Assembly (NCBI RefSeq): GCF_003612125.1
Contig: NZ_RAWI01000009.1
Location: 1-60,567 of the forward strand
Source: Corallococcus praedator
GTDB taxonomy: Bacteria; Myxococcota; Myxococcia; Myxococcales; Myxococcaceae
Direction of reading: 5' to 3'
Length of the DNA: 60,567 nt
In this document: piece by piece, positions 1-9,180 of the stretch
Position numbering within the stretch: the stretch's first letter is position 1
Layout of the letters: each line of letters begins with the position of its first letter
The notes under the pieces: generated by a model
The model's input: only the letters and a program-made list of their open reading frames with translations
Databases searched by the model: none
What the model was told of the DNA's origin: nothing
Made by a program: the position numbers and the translations under genes

Positions 1-3000
1 AGGGCCTTGCGGTCGAGCTTGGCGTTGGCGGTGAGGGGGAGCGCCGCGAGGTGAAGGAAGGCGGCGGGCAGCATGTAGTCCGGCAGCCGCGAGGCGAGGA
101 AGGAGCGAAGGGCCTCGGTGGAGGGCGGGGCGTCGGAGGTGAAGTAGGCGACGAGGCGCTTGAGGCCCGGAGAGTCCTCACGGGCGATGACAACGGCCTC
201 GCGCACGTCGGGGTGGGCGAGGAGGGCGGATTCGACTTCAGCGATTTCAACGCGGAAGCCGCGCACCTTCACCTGGGAGTCGAGGCGGCCGAGGAAGTCG
301 AGGGTGCCGTCGAGGCGGTGCCGGGCCAAATCGCCGGTGCGGTACATGCGAGCGCCGGGCGAGGAGGCGAAGGGATTGGGGAGGAAGCGCTCGGCGGAAA
401 GAGAGGGATTGGCGAGGTAGCCGCGCGCGAGGCCGTCACCGGCGAGGAAGACTTCGCCTGGGAGGCCGGGAGGGACGGGCTGGAGGTAGGCGTCGAGGAG
501 GAAGAGCTGGGTATTGGCGAGAGGCCTGCCAATGGGGACGGAGGGCCCGACGGAAGCGGGGGGCGAGGCCGTCCAGGTGGAGGCGAAGAGGGTGGACTCG
601 GTGGGCCCGTAGCAGGCGGTGACGGGGATGCGCAGGGCGTCGAGAGCGCGCTGGAAGTGGGCGGAGGAGACGACGTCGCCGCCGGTGAGCAGCTGGCGCA
701 GGTGGCGCAGGCCGTCGAGGTGGGAGTCGATGACTTGAGAGAAGAGGCCGGCGGTGAGGTGGAGGGTGGAGACGCGGTGGTGGTTGAGGACGCGGACCAG
801 CTCCGGGACGTCACTGGGAGAGTGGGGCGGGAAGACGACGAGGCGGGAGCCGTTGAGGAGGGGGCCCCAGACTTCGAGGGTGGAGGCGTCGAAGGAGATG
901 GGGGCGATGAGGAGGAAGGACTCGCCGGGGCCGAGGCGTGCGTAGTCGACACCGCGCACGGTGCGAAGGACGGCGCGGTGGGTGGTGCCGACGGGCTTGG
1001 GGCGGCCCGTGGAGCCGGAGGTGAAGTCGATATAGGCGAGGTGCTCCGGGTGAATACCGACGCGGAGCGGTGCCTCGGACTGAAGCGGAAGCGTTGGGGC
1101 TACGTCCTCGATGAGGAGCACTTCAATGCCTTCGGTGGGCAGTGAAGGCAGCAGCTCTCGGGAGGTGAGGAGGAGCTGGGGCGGGACGTCCTCCAGCATG
1201 AAGGCGAGGCGCTGGCGGGGGTAGGACGCGTCGAGAGGAAGGTAGGCGCCGCCGGCCTTGAGGATGGCGACGAGGGAGACGACGAGCTCCAGGGAGCGCT
1301 CCAGGCAGAGCGCCACGGGCGAGTCGGGGCCGACGCCGCGCTGCACCAGCACCCGCGAGAGCTGGTTGGAGAGCGCGTCGAGCTGGCGGTACGTCAATCG
1401 CTGCTCACCGAATTCGACGGCGATGGCGTCTGGGAAGAGGGCGACCTGGGCGGCGAAGACTTCGGGGATGGAGGCGTCGCTGGGGTAGGGCCGCGCGGTG
1501 TCGTTCCACTCCACGAGGACGCGGTGCTTGTCCTCGGCGGAGAGCAATGACAACTCACCGATGGGAGCCTCGGGACGGGCGACGACGGACTCCAGCAACG
1601 TCAGCAGGTGGCCGGAGAGGCGCTGGACGGTGGAGGCTTCGAAGAGGTCGGTGCTGAATTCGAAGGCGCCGACGAAGCCGTCCGGGGTGCGAGTCAGGGA
1701 CAGGCCAAGGTCGAACTTGGAAGTGGCGGAGTGCAGCTCCAGGGGGTGGACGACGAGGCCCGGCAGCGCCAGCTGGGGAAGGGCGTCGGGCTGGAGGGTG
1801 AACATCACCTGGAAGAGGGGCGTGCGGCCCAAATCCCGCTCCGGCTGGAGGGCTTCGACGAGCTTCTCGAAGGGGACGTCCTGGTGGGCGAAGGCGCCAA
1901 GGGCGGAGTGCTTCACCCGGGCCAGGTGGGAGAGGAAGGAAGGGTTGCCGGAGAAGCGGGCGCGGTGGACGAGGGTGTTGACGAAGAAGCCGATGAGGCC
2001 TTCGAGGGAGGAGCGGTTGCGGCCCGCGATGGGGGCGCCGACGCAGAAGTCGTCCTGGGCGCTGTAGCGGTGAAGCAGCAGCTGGAAGGAAGCCAGCAGC
2101 GTCATGAAGGGCGTGACGCCTTCACGAAGGCTGAGGGCTTCAACGGCCTGGGCCAGGGCCCGGGGTACGTGGACGCGAAGGCTCGAGCCGCGGAAGGACT
2201 GGACGGAGGGGCGGGGGAAGTCGGTGGGAAGCGAGAGGGATTGGGGCGCGCCCTCCAATTCCTGACGCCACCACGAGAGCTGTGCCTCCAGCGCTTCACC
2301 GCGCAAGGCCTGACGCTGCCACGCGGCGAAGTCCGCATACTGAATTGGCAGGGCCGGCAGCGGAGACTTGAGGCCCTGCGCGAACGTCGCGTACAGCGCC
2401 GACACCTCCCGGATCATCACCCCCATCGACGCGCCGTCGAAGACGATGTGATGCACGGTCACCACCAGCACATCGCCCCGCGACGCGTTCCGCAGCAGCA
2501 CGGCCCGCAGCAGCGGTCCCCGTTCGAGGTTGAAGGGATCGCGAGCCGCCGCTTCGGCCTGACGGAGCAGGTCGGCTTCGGAGCCCTCCACCTCCACCAC
2601 GGACAAGGTGAAGGCGCCTTCCGGTGAGATGATCTGGGTCGGCCCGCCGTCGGACACGACGAACGTGGTGCGCAGCGCTTCGTGGCGACGAAGGACCTCC
2701 TCGAAGGCACGCTCCAGCGCCGCGACGTTGAGCCACCCTTCGAGCCGAAGCGCTACCGCCAGGTTGTAGAGCGAACTGCTCGGATCCAACTGGTCCAGGA
2801 ACCACAGTCGCTGCTGCGCGAACGACAGCGCCAGGGCCTCCGTGCGAGCCACGGGGAGCAGCGGGGGAAGCCCGGCCTCGCGCCGCGTCCGCACCAGGGC
2901 GGTCAGCTCCCGAAGGCTCGGTCCCCGCAGCAGGGCTTCCAGCGGAAGCACGGCGCCCCATCCCTGCTCGATGTCGTTCGCCAGCTCCGCGGCCCCCAAC

Positions 3001-4925
3001 GAATCCAATCCCAGCCGGGTGATGGGCTCCTCCGCGTCCACCTGCTCCGGCCGCACGTGGGCCCGTGCCGCCAGCCGCGCCCGCAGCCAGGACTCCACAG
3101 CATCGCCCTGCGCGACCGGAACCGCGTCGGGCTCGGACGCTTCGGGCACGGGGTCCGTCCCCGCGTCGTCGGCCTCCCGCCAGACCCGCACCGAGGGCAG
3201 CTCGCCCGCGAGGAACGCCGAGCGCGACGCCCGCCGCTGCACCTTGCCACTGGAAGTCTTCGGCAGCGCGCCCGCTTCCAGCAGGACGAGCGCATGGGGC
3301 CGCACCTCATGCCGTTCCGCCAACCGCTGCCGCAACTGGCCCATGAGTTCGTCCAGATCCCCGTGCTTGCGCGCATCCACCTCCTGCGCGACGACGAGCC
3401 GTTCCTCGCCGTCCACGTCGACGGCGAACGCGGCGCCACAACCCGGCCGGAGCGCCGGGTGGGTCTGCTCGACGGTGAGCTCCAGGTCCTGCGGGTAGTG
3501 GTTGCGTCCCCGGAGGATGATCAGGTCCTTGCGGCGGCCGGTGACGAACAGCTCGCCGTCCAGCAGCACGCCCAGGTCGCCGGTGCGCAGGAACGTCCGC
3601 GTATCCTCCCCCGCGAGCCGCGCCCCGAACGTCTGGGCCGTCTCTTCCGGACGCTCCCAGTACCCCTGCGCGATGCTCGGGCCCGCGACCCAGATTTCAC
3701 CCACCGCGCCGGGCTCAAGGCGCGACCGGGTCTCCGGATCAACGATCACGATCTCCTGATCAGGCAGCGAACCGCCGGACCCGACGAAGGTCCGCGCGCC
3801 CGGGGCACCCTCCGCGGCGGGGACCGCGCGATGCTGCTCCAGCGCCGCCGTCTCCAGCGAACGGAGCACGGGCACGGCGCTCTTCGCCCCACCGGAGACG
3901 ATGAGCGTGCCCTCCGCGAGTCCGTAGCAGGGATAGAACGCCTCACGACGGAACCCGCTGGGCGCGAACGCCTCCGCGAACCGGTCCAACGTCTCCGCGC
4001 GGATGGGCTCCGCGCCGCAGAACGCGACCTCCCAGCGGCTCAGGTCCAGCGTGCTGCGGAGCTCCGGGGCAATCTTCCGCACGCAGAGGTCGAACGCGAA
4101 GTTCGGACCGCCGCTGATGGTGCCCCCGAAGCGAGACACCGCCTCCAGCCAGCGCAGCGGCTGACGCAAGAACGTGAGCGGCGACATCAGCGCCGTGTGG
4201 AAGCCCTGGTAGAGCGGCTCCAGGATGCCGCCGATGAGGCCCATGTCGTGGTACGGCGGCAGCCAGATGACGCCCGTGCTGTCCGGACGCGTCTGGAACG
4301 CCCGGGAGATCGACGCCAGGTTGTGCAGCAGGTTGCCGTGACTCAGTCGCACGCCCTTCGGAGCGCCCGTGGAGCCCGACGTGTACTGGAGGAACGCGAG
4401 GCTGTCGGTCCCCACGACAGGCGGCCTCCAGGCCCCCGCGGCCTCCGGCGGCAGCGCGTCCGTCGCCATCCAGTGCAGGGCGCGCAACTCCGGCGCCTGC
4501 TCGAAGAGGAACTCGCCCATCGACGCGATGAAGTCGGTGGTGAGCACCACCTCCGCGCGCGCATCCTCGATGATGGCTCGCAACCGGGGAACGGTCCGCT
4601 CCAGCCGCGTGGGATCGGGAGGATAGGCGGGCACCGCGACGAGCCCGGCGTAGAGGCAGCCAAAGAAGCCCGCGATGTACTCCGGGCCGGGCGGGTAGAG
4701 CAGCAACGCGCGTGTTCCGGGCGCCACCCTTTGCTGCAATGCAGCACCAATCTGACGCGCCCGGACGTCGAGCGCGCCGTATGTCAGCGTCGCCTCGTCC
4801 TCGCCCGCTTCCCCCAGGAACGTGTACAGCCGCTGATCCGCCCTCTCCGCCGCAGCCTGTCTCAGGAGTTCAACGAGCGAAGAAGCAGCGGATCCAGGGG
4901 GGAGAAGCGTGTTCTTGGAGTGCAT
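1..4925 (-). CDS. Lipopeptide-type NRPS, FAAL-ACP-C-A..., 3' end outside window
   Basis: The frame is open from ATG 4925 to the left edge (at least 1,640 residues), so the gene is partial at its 3' end. Domains in order: a fatty-acyl-AMP ligase-like adenylation domain (about residues 1-590; TSGSTGAPKG at nt ~4350, LRTGDLG, terminal GKVQRR), a carrier protein (LGLDSLG, Ser near residue 642), a condensation domain with intact HHIVFDG near nt 2450, and an amino-acid adenylation domain (FTSGSTGRPK; CYGPTE; VKVRGFRVEIAEVE) cut at its A10 motif NAKLDRKA at nt 3-32. A FAAL-ACP start activates a fatty acid and hands it to the first C domain, so the product should be N-acylated. The pocket read by eye for the first A domain is DALHLGCLFK, which I cannot match to a substrate. 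A divergent beta-hydroxylase starts about 290 bp away. Downstream modules lie to the left and are not visible. Confidence 0.93.
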   Translation of the reverse strand, partial: MHSKNTLLPPGSAASSLVELLRQAAAERADQRLYTFLGEAGEDEATLTYGALDVRARQIGAALQQRVAPGTRALLLYPPGPEYIAGFFGCLYAGLVAVPAYPPDPTRLERTVPRLRAIIEDARAEVVLTTDFIASMGEFLFEQAPELRALHWMATDALPPEAAGAWRPPVVGTDSLAFLQYTSGSTGAPKGVRLSHGNLLHNLASISRAFQTRPDSTGVIWLPPYHDMGLIGGILEPLYQGFHTALMSPLTFLRQPLRWLEAVSRFGGTISGGPNFAFDLCVRKIAPELRSTLDLSRWEVAFCGAEPIRAETLDRFAEAFAPSGFRREAFYPCYGLAEGTLIVSGGAKSAVPVLRSLETAALEQHRAVPAAEGAPGARTFVGSGGSLPDQEIVIVDPETRSRLEPGAVGEIWVAGPSIAQGYWERPEETAQTFGARLAGEDTRTFLRTGDLGVLLDGELFVTGRRKDLIILRGRNHYPQDLELTVEQTHPALRPGCGAAFAVDVDGEERLVVAQEVDARKHGDLDELMGQLRQRLAERHEVRPHALVLLEAGALPKTSSGKVQRRASRSAFLAGELPSVRVWREADDAGTDPVPEASEPDAVPVAQGDAVESWLRARLAARAHVRPEQVDAEEPITRLGLDSLGAAELANDIEQGWGAVLPLEALLRGPSLRELTALVRTRREAGLPPLLPVARTEALALSFAQQRLWFLDQLDPSSSLYNLAVALRLEGWLNVAALERAFEEVLRRHEALRTTFVVSDGGPTQIISPEGAFTLSVVEVEGSEADLLRQAEAAARDPFNLERGPLLRAVLLRNASRGDVLVVTVHHIVFDGASMGVMIREVSALYATFAQGLKSPLPALPIQYADFAAWQRQALRGEALEAQLSWWRQELEGAPQSLSLPTDFPRPSVQSFRGSSLRVHVPRALAQAVEALSLREGVTPFMTLLASFQLLLHRYSAQDDFCVGAPIAGRNRSSLEGLIGFFVNTLVHRARFSGNPSFLSHLARVKHSALGAFAHQDVPFEKLVEALQPERDLGRTPLFQVMFTLQPDALPQLALPGLVVHPLELHSATSKFDLGLSLTRTPDGFVGAFEFSTDLFEASTVQRLSGHLLTLLESVVARPEAPIGELSLLSAEDKHRVLVEWNDTARPYPSDASIPEVFAAQVALFPDAIAVEFGEQRLTYRQLDALSNQLSRVLVQRGVGPDSPVALCLERSLELVVSLVAILKAGGAYLPLDASYPRQRLAFMLEDVPPQLLLTSRELLPSLPTEGIEVLLIEDVAPTLPLQSEAPLRVGIHPEHLAYIDFTSGSTGRPKPVGTTHRAVLRTVRGVDYARLGPGESFLLIAPISFDASTLEVWGPLLNGSRLVVFPPHSPSDVPELVRVLNHHRVSTLHLTAGLFSQVIDSHLDGLRHLRQLLTGGDVVSSAHFQRALDALRIPVTACYGPTESTLFASTWTASPPASVGPSVPIGRPLANTQLFLLDAYLQPVPPGLPGEVFLAGDGLARGYLANPSLSAERFLPNPFASSPGARMYRTGDLARHRLDGTLDFLGRLDSQVKVRGFRVEIAEVESALLAHPDVREAVVIAREDSPGLKRLVAYFTSDAPPSTEALRSFLASRLPDYMLPAAFLHLAALPLTANAKLDRKA

Positions 4926-5212
4926 CAGCAACCCGGTTGCAAATTGAAAAGCTGGAGCTGGCCATGCTCGGATTAGCCAGTGAGACGGGCACTCTATGAC
5001 TCAACGGAGATGCTGTAACAAGCGCGCATGATCAGGGGCATCACGTCTGGCGCGTCTTGCATTTGTTGCAGTTCCTGGTGAGCATGCCGGCCGCCTCGGC
5101 TTCACGACTGCGACTGCCAGTGCGTGTGGAGTTTTCCACTCGCCCGCTCTTGCTCGGTGTGCGGACGACGGGGCCCCTGCCGGGTAAGGCCCGGAAGCCG
5201 AGGAGGTTCGTG
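4926..5212. promoter_or_regulatory. Divergent promoter region between lipo-NRPS and beta-hydroxylase
   Basis: This stretch of 287 bp separates the NRPS start (4925, minus) from the preferred hydroxylase start (5213, plus), so it must carry both promoters. It includes an A/T-richer patch around 4930-4960. An AGGAGG ribosome-binding site lies at 5201-5206. I could not identify convincing -35/-10 pairs or an operator by eye. Confidence 0.45.
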
Positions 5213-6805
5213 GTGAGTGTGGATCGACAGGTCTTCTTGAAGCGGAACGTGGTGCTCGATCCGCTGTTCAACCATTGGTACGCGTGGACGCACCTCATCT
5301 CGCCGGCGACGGCGGCGTTGAACGTGGCGAACCACGTGAAGATCATGAAGTCCTTCCTCGCGAACCCGGAGGTTCACGAGGACGCGGCGAAGGATCCGCA
5401 GATGATGGGCGGCCCGTTCCTGGACTGTCCCGTGGATCAGTCGGACCGGGTGGCCGCGCTGCTGGAGCGCACGCTCGTCACGCAGGCGAAACCGCTGGAG
5501 CTGGTGGAGGCCCTGAAGGGGCTGGACGCGCTCCTGGCGAAGGAAGGGCAGGGGCTGTCGCTGGAGTCGCTCTATGCCCGCGTCCCCGCGCCCCTGAGGG
5601 GCTACGTGGAGCTCTTCTACGATCAGGAGAACCGCCCCACCTTCCGCCTCTTCGAAGCGCTGCTGTACCGCAGCCCCTTCTACAACCGCGGGGCCCAGGC
5701 CCTGGAGCTGTTCGAGTCCGGCGCGGATGGCCGTCCCTTCATGCTGAGCACGCCCCGGCTGGAGGACCCCACGCGCCTGCACGTGTCCCTCACGCTGGAC
5801 AGTCCGGCCATTGACGCGCTGGTGCGGGCGAAGTGGACGGCGACGTCACTGGGGACGCTGCGCGATTCGCTTCACCTCACCGCTGCGCAGGTGCCGCTCC
5901 TGGACGCGCTGGTGACGGACACGTGTGAGAGCCGCGTGTCGGAGCCCTACCGAGGCGAACAGGTGCGCGTGCGCTACTTCGGCCACGCGTGCGTGTTGAT
6001 GGAGGCGGGCGGCGTCAGCGTCATCACCGATCCCATCATCAGCTACGACGACGCGGGGGGCATCGACCGGTATTCGTTCTCTGACCTGCCGGAGACGCTG
6101 GACTACGTGCTCATCACGCACAACCACCAGGACCACGCGCAGATTGAAACCCTGCTCCACCTGCGTCACCGGGTGAAGACGGTGCTGGTGCCTCGCAACG
6201 ACAGCGGCAGCCTGTTGGACCCCTCCCTGAAGCTGACGCTGGAGCACCTGGGGTTCCGGAACGTGGTGGCGGTGGACGACCTGCAGACGCTCGACATCCC
6301 GGGGGGCAGCATCATGGCCCTGCCGTTCCTGGGTGAGCATGGCGACCTGCTGATCCGCGCCAAGACGGGCTACATCGTCAGCATGGGGGGCCGCAGCGTG
6401 TTGTTCGCGGCGGACTCGCGCAACATGGAGCCGGAGATCTACGCGCACGTCCATCGCTGGGTGGGCGACGTGGACATGATGTTCGTGGGGATGGAGTGCG
6501 AGGGCGCGCCGGGAAGCTGGGTGTATGGGCCCCTGATGCTGCGTCCCCTCACGCGCAAGATGGACCAGGCGCGGCGGCTCAATGGCTCCGGCTTCGAGCA
6601 GGCGGCATCCCTGGTGAAGCAGTTCAATCCGCGTTCGGTCTGGGTCTACGCCATGGCCCAGGAGCCCTGGCTGCGGCACGTGCTCGGGCTGGCGTACACC
6701 CCGGAGTCGATCCAGATCATCGAGTCCGACCGTCTGGTCAAGCACTGCCGCGAGCGTGAACTGCCCTGCGAGCGACTCTATGGCAGGAGTGAGATGTTTC
6801 TGTAG
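5213..6805 (+). CDS. CmlA-like di-iron beta-hydroxylase of carrier-bound amino acids
   Basis: The protein has 530 residues: an N-terminal domain (~1-240) and a C-terminal metallo-beta-lactamase fold with a THNHQDH motif at residues 302-308. H303, H305, D307, H308, E375 (GEHGD) and D401 (AADS) line up at a constant offset of two with the CmlA iron ligands H305, H307, D309, H310, E377 and D403. The glutamate distinguishes the oxygenase branch from ordinary hydrolases. I could not place the last ligand (H468 in CmlA). CmlA beta-hydroxylates an amino acid tethered to an NRPS carrier protein, which fits the divergent NRPS. The start chosen is GTG 5213, six bases after a perfect AGGAGG; it gives almost the CmlA length (532). 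The frame is open upstream to TTG 5057 and ATG 5084, but both lack a good ribosome-binding site. The substrate residue is unknown. Confidence 0.85.
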   Translation: MSVDRQVFLKRNVVLDPLFNHWYAWTHLISPATAALNVANHVKIMKSFLANPEVHEDAAKDPQMMGGPFLDCPVDQSDRVAALLERTLVTQAKPLELVEALKGLDALLAKEGQGLSLESLYARVPAPLRGYVELFYDQENRPTFRLFEALLYRSPFYNRGAQALELFESGADGRPFMLSTPRLEDPTRLHVSLTLDSPAIDALVRAKWTATSLGTLRDSLHLTAAQVPLLDALVTDTCESRVSEPYRGEQVRVRYFGHACVLMEAGGVSVITDPIISYDDAGGIDRYSFSDLPETLDYVLITHNHQDHAQIETLLHLRHRVKTVLVPRNDSGSLLDPSLKLTLEHLGFRNVVAVDDLQTLDIPGGSIMALPFLGEHGDLLIRAKTGYIVSMGGRSVLFAADSRNMEPEIYAHVHRWVGDVDMMFVGMECEGAPGSWVYGPLMLRPLTRKMDQARRLNGSGFEQAASLVKQFNPRSVWVYAMAQEPWLRHVLGLAYTPESIQIIESDRLVKHCRERELPCERLYGRSEMFL

Positions 6806-6900
6806 CCGCGCGGTGCCACTGCGGGTGAACGCGTCGTTCTCCGGGGGGGCGTGCTCGCGCTGGTGGCGCTGATCCCCTTCAGGTAGGGTTCAGCGTTGTT

Positions 6901-6944
6901 GGCGCACGAGTGGCGGAATTGGCAGACGCAGCGGACTTAAAATC
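6901..6944 (+). repeat. Truncated tRNA-Leu(UAA) copy, candidate attachment-site repeat (left)
   Basis: These 44 bases are identical to 13757-13800. They comprise 3 bp of leader plus acceptor 5' strand, D arm and anticodon stem-loop through CTTAAAATC. The tRNA then stops: the 3' anticodon stem, variable arm, T arm and acceptor 3' strand are absent. The break falls at the anticodon loop, a common crossover site for tyrosine integrases in tRNA genes. The upstream element AGGTAGGGT (6881-6889) also occurs before the complete tRNA at nearly the same spacing, so the -10 region seems duplicated as well. The fragment cannot make a tRNA. Confidence 0.85.
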
Positions 6945-7283
6945 ATCAAGCGCCTTCGGGGGTTTGCGCGTCCCCTCGAAGAGGCCCTGGTTCGCGTCCG
7001 CTGGAGTCCGGTGGCGTCCACCCGCCGTGGGTACGGAGTGGGTACCGATACGGGCATTCTCCATGTGCCGTTTGTAGGTCCTGCACCTGATAGTGACTTC
7101 AGATCGCGGAGCTTTCCAAATTGCTTGGGGGACTGATTCTCGTCCTCGTCCGCGCATGCGTTCCTGCCCAAGCCCAACTGCTGCGTTGGCTGCGCGCTTT
7201 CATCGGCGCGCGATCAGCACAACCCAGGGAATGTGGAGGGAAACCATGACTATAGAGTTCGGTTCGACTCCTGTAGACAGCGG
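6945..7283. other. Non-coding stretch after the tRNA fragment; possible integrase remnant
   Basis: No convincing gene is seen. On the minus strand a frame from about 7157 runs into the antisense of the tRNA fragment. A layout in which an integrase 3' end overlaps the attachment core is known for some temperate elements, but no catalytic motif (R..HxxR..Y) is visible, so the remnant idea is weak. From about 7200 the sequence is visibly A/T-richer than the window average. Confidence 0.3.
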
Positions 7284-8147
7284 TCATTCATTAGGTGTCG
7301 CGGCAATAACCGTCGCCTCACCGTCCTCAACCGCTAGGGTTGACGGTCGCCCAGGACGGCGAGAGAGAGCCTTTGCTCGATACTGTGCCGCCTCTACACG
7401 ACTGAGGAGAGCACCAGGATCGGTCTTGGAACTTGTGGCCGCTACAATGCCACACGATGCGCTGAGGGGGCGATCAGCGTCGGAAACCCGGATGGTCTCG
7501 CGCTGGAGTTGCTGAAGTACACCCTGGAGCGTGCGAGTTGCCGCATCAATGGATACGGAGCGCATGATCAGGGTGACCTCATCGCCGCCTTCGCCACGAT
7601 AAGCATCCCAGCCAGTATCAAGACGGCTGACGATGACTTGCAGGTACGCCCGTATGGCAGCATCGCCAATCGCGTGGTTCTTCGCATCGTCGTTGATAGC
7701 TTTGAGCCCATTCATATCGAGCAAGGCTACGCAGACAGGGGATTCCGCCGAGGCATGGAGTAGCGCGACGGAAATATCCCGCTCAAGGTACTTTCTCGCG
7801 ATTGCGAGCCCCGTCGGATCTCGATCTCGCCCGGTTTGAATAGTCTCTTCGAGTTCCGCGCGCCGAACGCGTCCTTTGTGGGTGATGCCAAGTACGACCT
7901 TTCGGCCCGCGAGGACACTCCCTATATCACGCAGCCGATTGACCTCTGCCTCTTGAACCGCGTGGAGCGCGTGTCCATCAAAAGCGTAATGGCCGACATC
8001 GTTCACGAGTACAGATTGGAGCAGATGCACGACCATTTGGCTCTCGACCGAATCATCTGTTGTGGGCGTGTACACAATCCGGTCACCGGCCTGTTCCAGC
8101 ATGGTGAGGAACTTCAATTCACGAAGCCGAGCGTCCTGGATGGGCAT
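7284..8147 (-). CDS. GGDEF-domain protein with GGDEV signature
   Basis: This is a soluble protein of 287 residues with no membrane segment. Residues ~1-125 match nothing I recognise. Residues ~138-275 form a GGDEF-type nucleotidyl cyclase domain: LLDMNGLKAIND at 142-153 (metal/nucleotide site) and GGDEV at 187-191 in place of GGDEF. The RxxD inhibitory site expected just upstream is absent (TGWD). GGDEF domains make cyclic di-GMP from two GTP; with the altered last residue activity is plausible but unproven, and a different nucleotide product or a binding-only role is possible. The start is ATG 8147 with only a weak ribosome-binding site. Base composition is less G+C-rich than the neighbours, consistent with transfer. 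It is the first gene inside the tRNA-bracketed segment. Confidence 0.75.
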   Translation of the reverse strand: MPIQDARLRELKFLTMLEQAGDRIVYTPTTDDSVESQMVVHLLQSVLVNDVGHYAFDGHALHAVQEAEVNRLRDIGSVLAGRKVVLGITHKGRVRRAELEETIQTGRDRDPTGLAIARKYLERDISVALLHASAESPVCVALLDMNGLKAINDDAKNHAIGDAAIRAYLQVIVSRLDTGWDAYRGEGGDEVTLIMRSVSIDAATRTLQGVLQQLQRETIRVSDADRPLSASCGIVAATSSKTDPGALLSRVEAAQYRAKALSRRPGRPSTLAVEDGEATVIAATPNE

Positions 8148-8241
8148 AGTGTGCTTCTACACGAGGGGAGCGCTCTACGGAATACTGCTCGTGTTGCCAC
8201 TTCTGCTCGTGAAGTAGCTCGTCATGCGATGCGAACTGCCC

Positions 8242-9171
8242 CTACGGGAACGTCACGCCGGAGAGCGTGATCGTGCGGAGCCCGCCCGAGCCCCACAGCT
8301 TGAGGGTGAACGGCCCCAACGCAGCGTCCGGCGTTGCTTCCGCTTCAACTACGACGCGGCCGGACGGATAGCGAGAGATGGGGGCCTTCTGCCAGAGCGT
8401 CAGAATTTTCAGGGGTGCGCCCGTCCTGCTCACCAGCGATGCACCTTCCGCCGTCCAGGGGTGCTCGGCGTCCGGGTTCTCCAACTGCACCGCCACGGCC
8501 ACTCGGACAGGGGCGCGATAGCTCCATGCCCGCAGTGTCCGGAGGGCATTGCTGGGATGCTGACGGACCTCCGTGTTGACGAGGAGGCGCTTCGCATCGA
8601 CGCCCTCCTCACCTTCAATGACGCCGTTGGCCAGGAGGCCCGCGATGCCGCCCGGTCCCTTCTGCTCCGCCCTCAGCCTCGCGTTCTCCTCCTGGAACTG
8701 CTGGGTCTCCGCCCGGGCCTCCTTAGCCTCCTGCTGGTAGGACTCCGCCGTGCGCGGCTGGCGCCACACCTCGACGACACGCTCGGTGCGAGCGGGGTGG
8801 GCGACGAGCACGAAGGCCGCACCGAGGGGAACCGAACCGTCCTGGAAGCGTACCGTCAGCCGCAGGCGCTCGCCGGGCAGGATCTGCTCCGAGGGCACCA
8901 GCCGGAGCGTGCTTCGCCCGAGGTCCACGAGCGAGAAGCGCTTTTCACCTTCGAGCACGACCTTCGCCGGGTCGAGGGCGGAGTCGAACTCGAACGTGGT
9001 GGACATGCGCGGGCTTATCTGGACCTCGGGCGTCGGCGTCGCCTCGGTGCTCTCGGTCGGGATCTCGATGTGACGTACCCCGAGACCCGAGGCCATGGGA
9101 TGGGGTTGGGCGGTCGCGGCTCCAGACGCGAGCATGACCACCAATAGAAAGGCGATGGGCGACGCGGGCAC
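8242..9171 (-). CDS. Secreted DUF2381 / TIGR02268-like protein
   Basis: The protein has 309 residues with an N-terminal signal peptide (hydrophobic AFLLVVMLASGA, cut near AATA-QP). The rest looks like a periplasmic beta-rich protein with one coiled-coil-like stretch (about 145-170, rich in E, Q, A and R). It resembles the Myxococcus-type paralogous family DUF2381/TIGR02268, whose function I do not know. These proteins are often encoded beside Ser/Thr kinases, as here. The GTG start at 9171 follows the kinase stop by 9 bp, and a GAGG motif overlaps that stop, so the two genes are translationally close and probably co-transcribed. I infer that it senses or supports whatever the kinase responds to. 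Confidence 0.75.
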   Translation of the reverse strand: MPASPIAFLLVVMLASGAATAQPHPMASGLGVRHIEIPTESTEATPTPEVQISPRMSTTFEFDSALDPAKVVLEGEKRFSLVDLGRSTLRLVPSEQILPGERLRLTVRFQDGSVPLGAAFVLVAHPARTERVVEVWRQPRTAESYQQEAKEARAETQQFQEENARLRAEQKGPGGIAGLLANGVIEGEEGVDAKRLLVNTEVRQHPSNALRTLRAWSYRAPVRVAVAVQLENPDAEHPWTAEGASLVSRTGAPLKILTLWQKAPISRYPSGRVVVEAEATPDAALGPFTLKLWGSGGLRTITLSGVTFP

Positions 9172-9180
9172 GTCCGGTCC

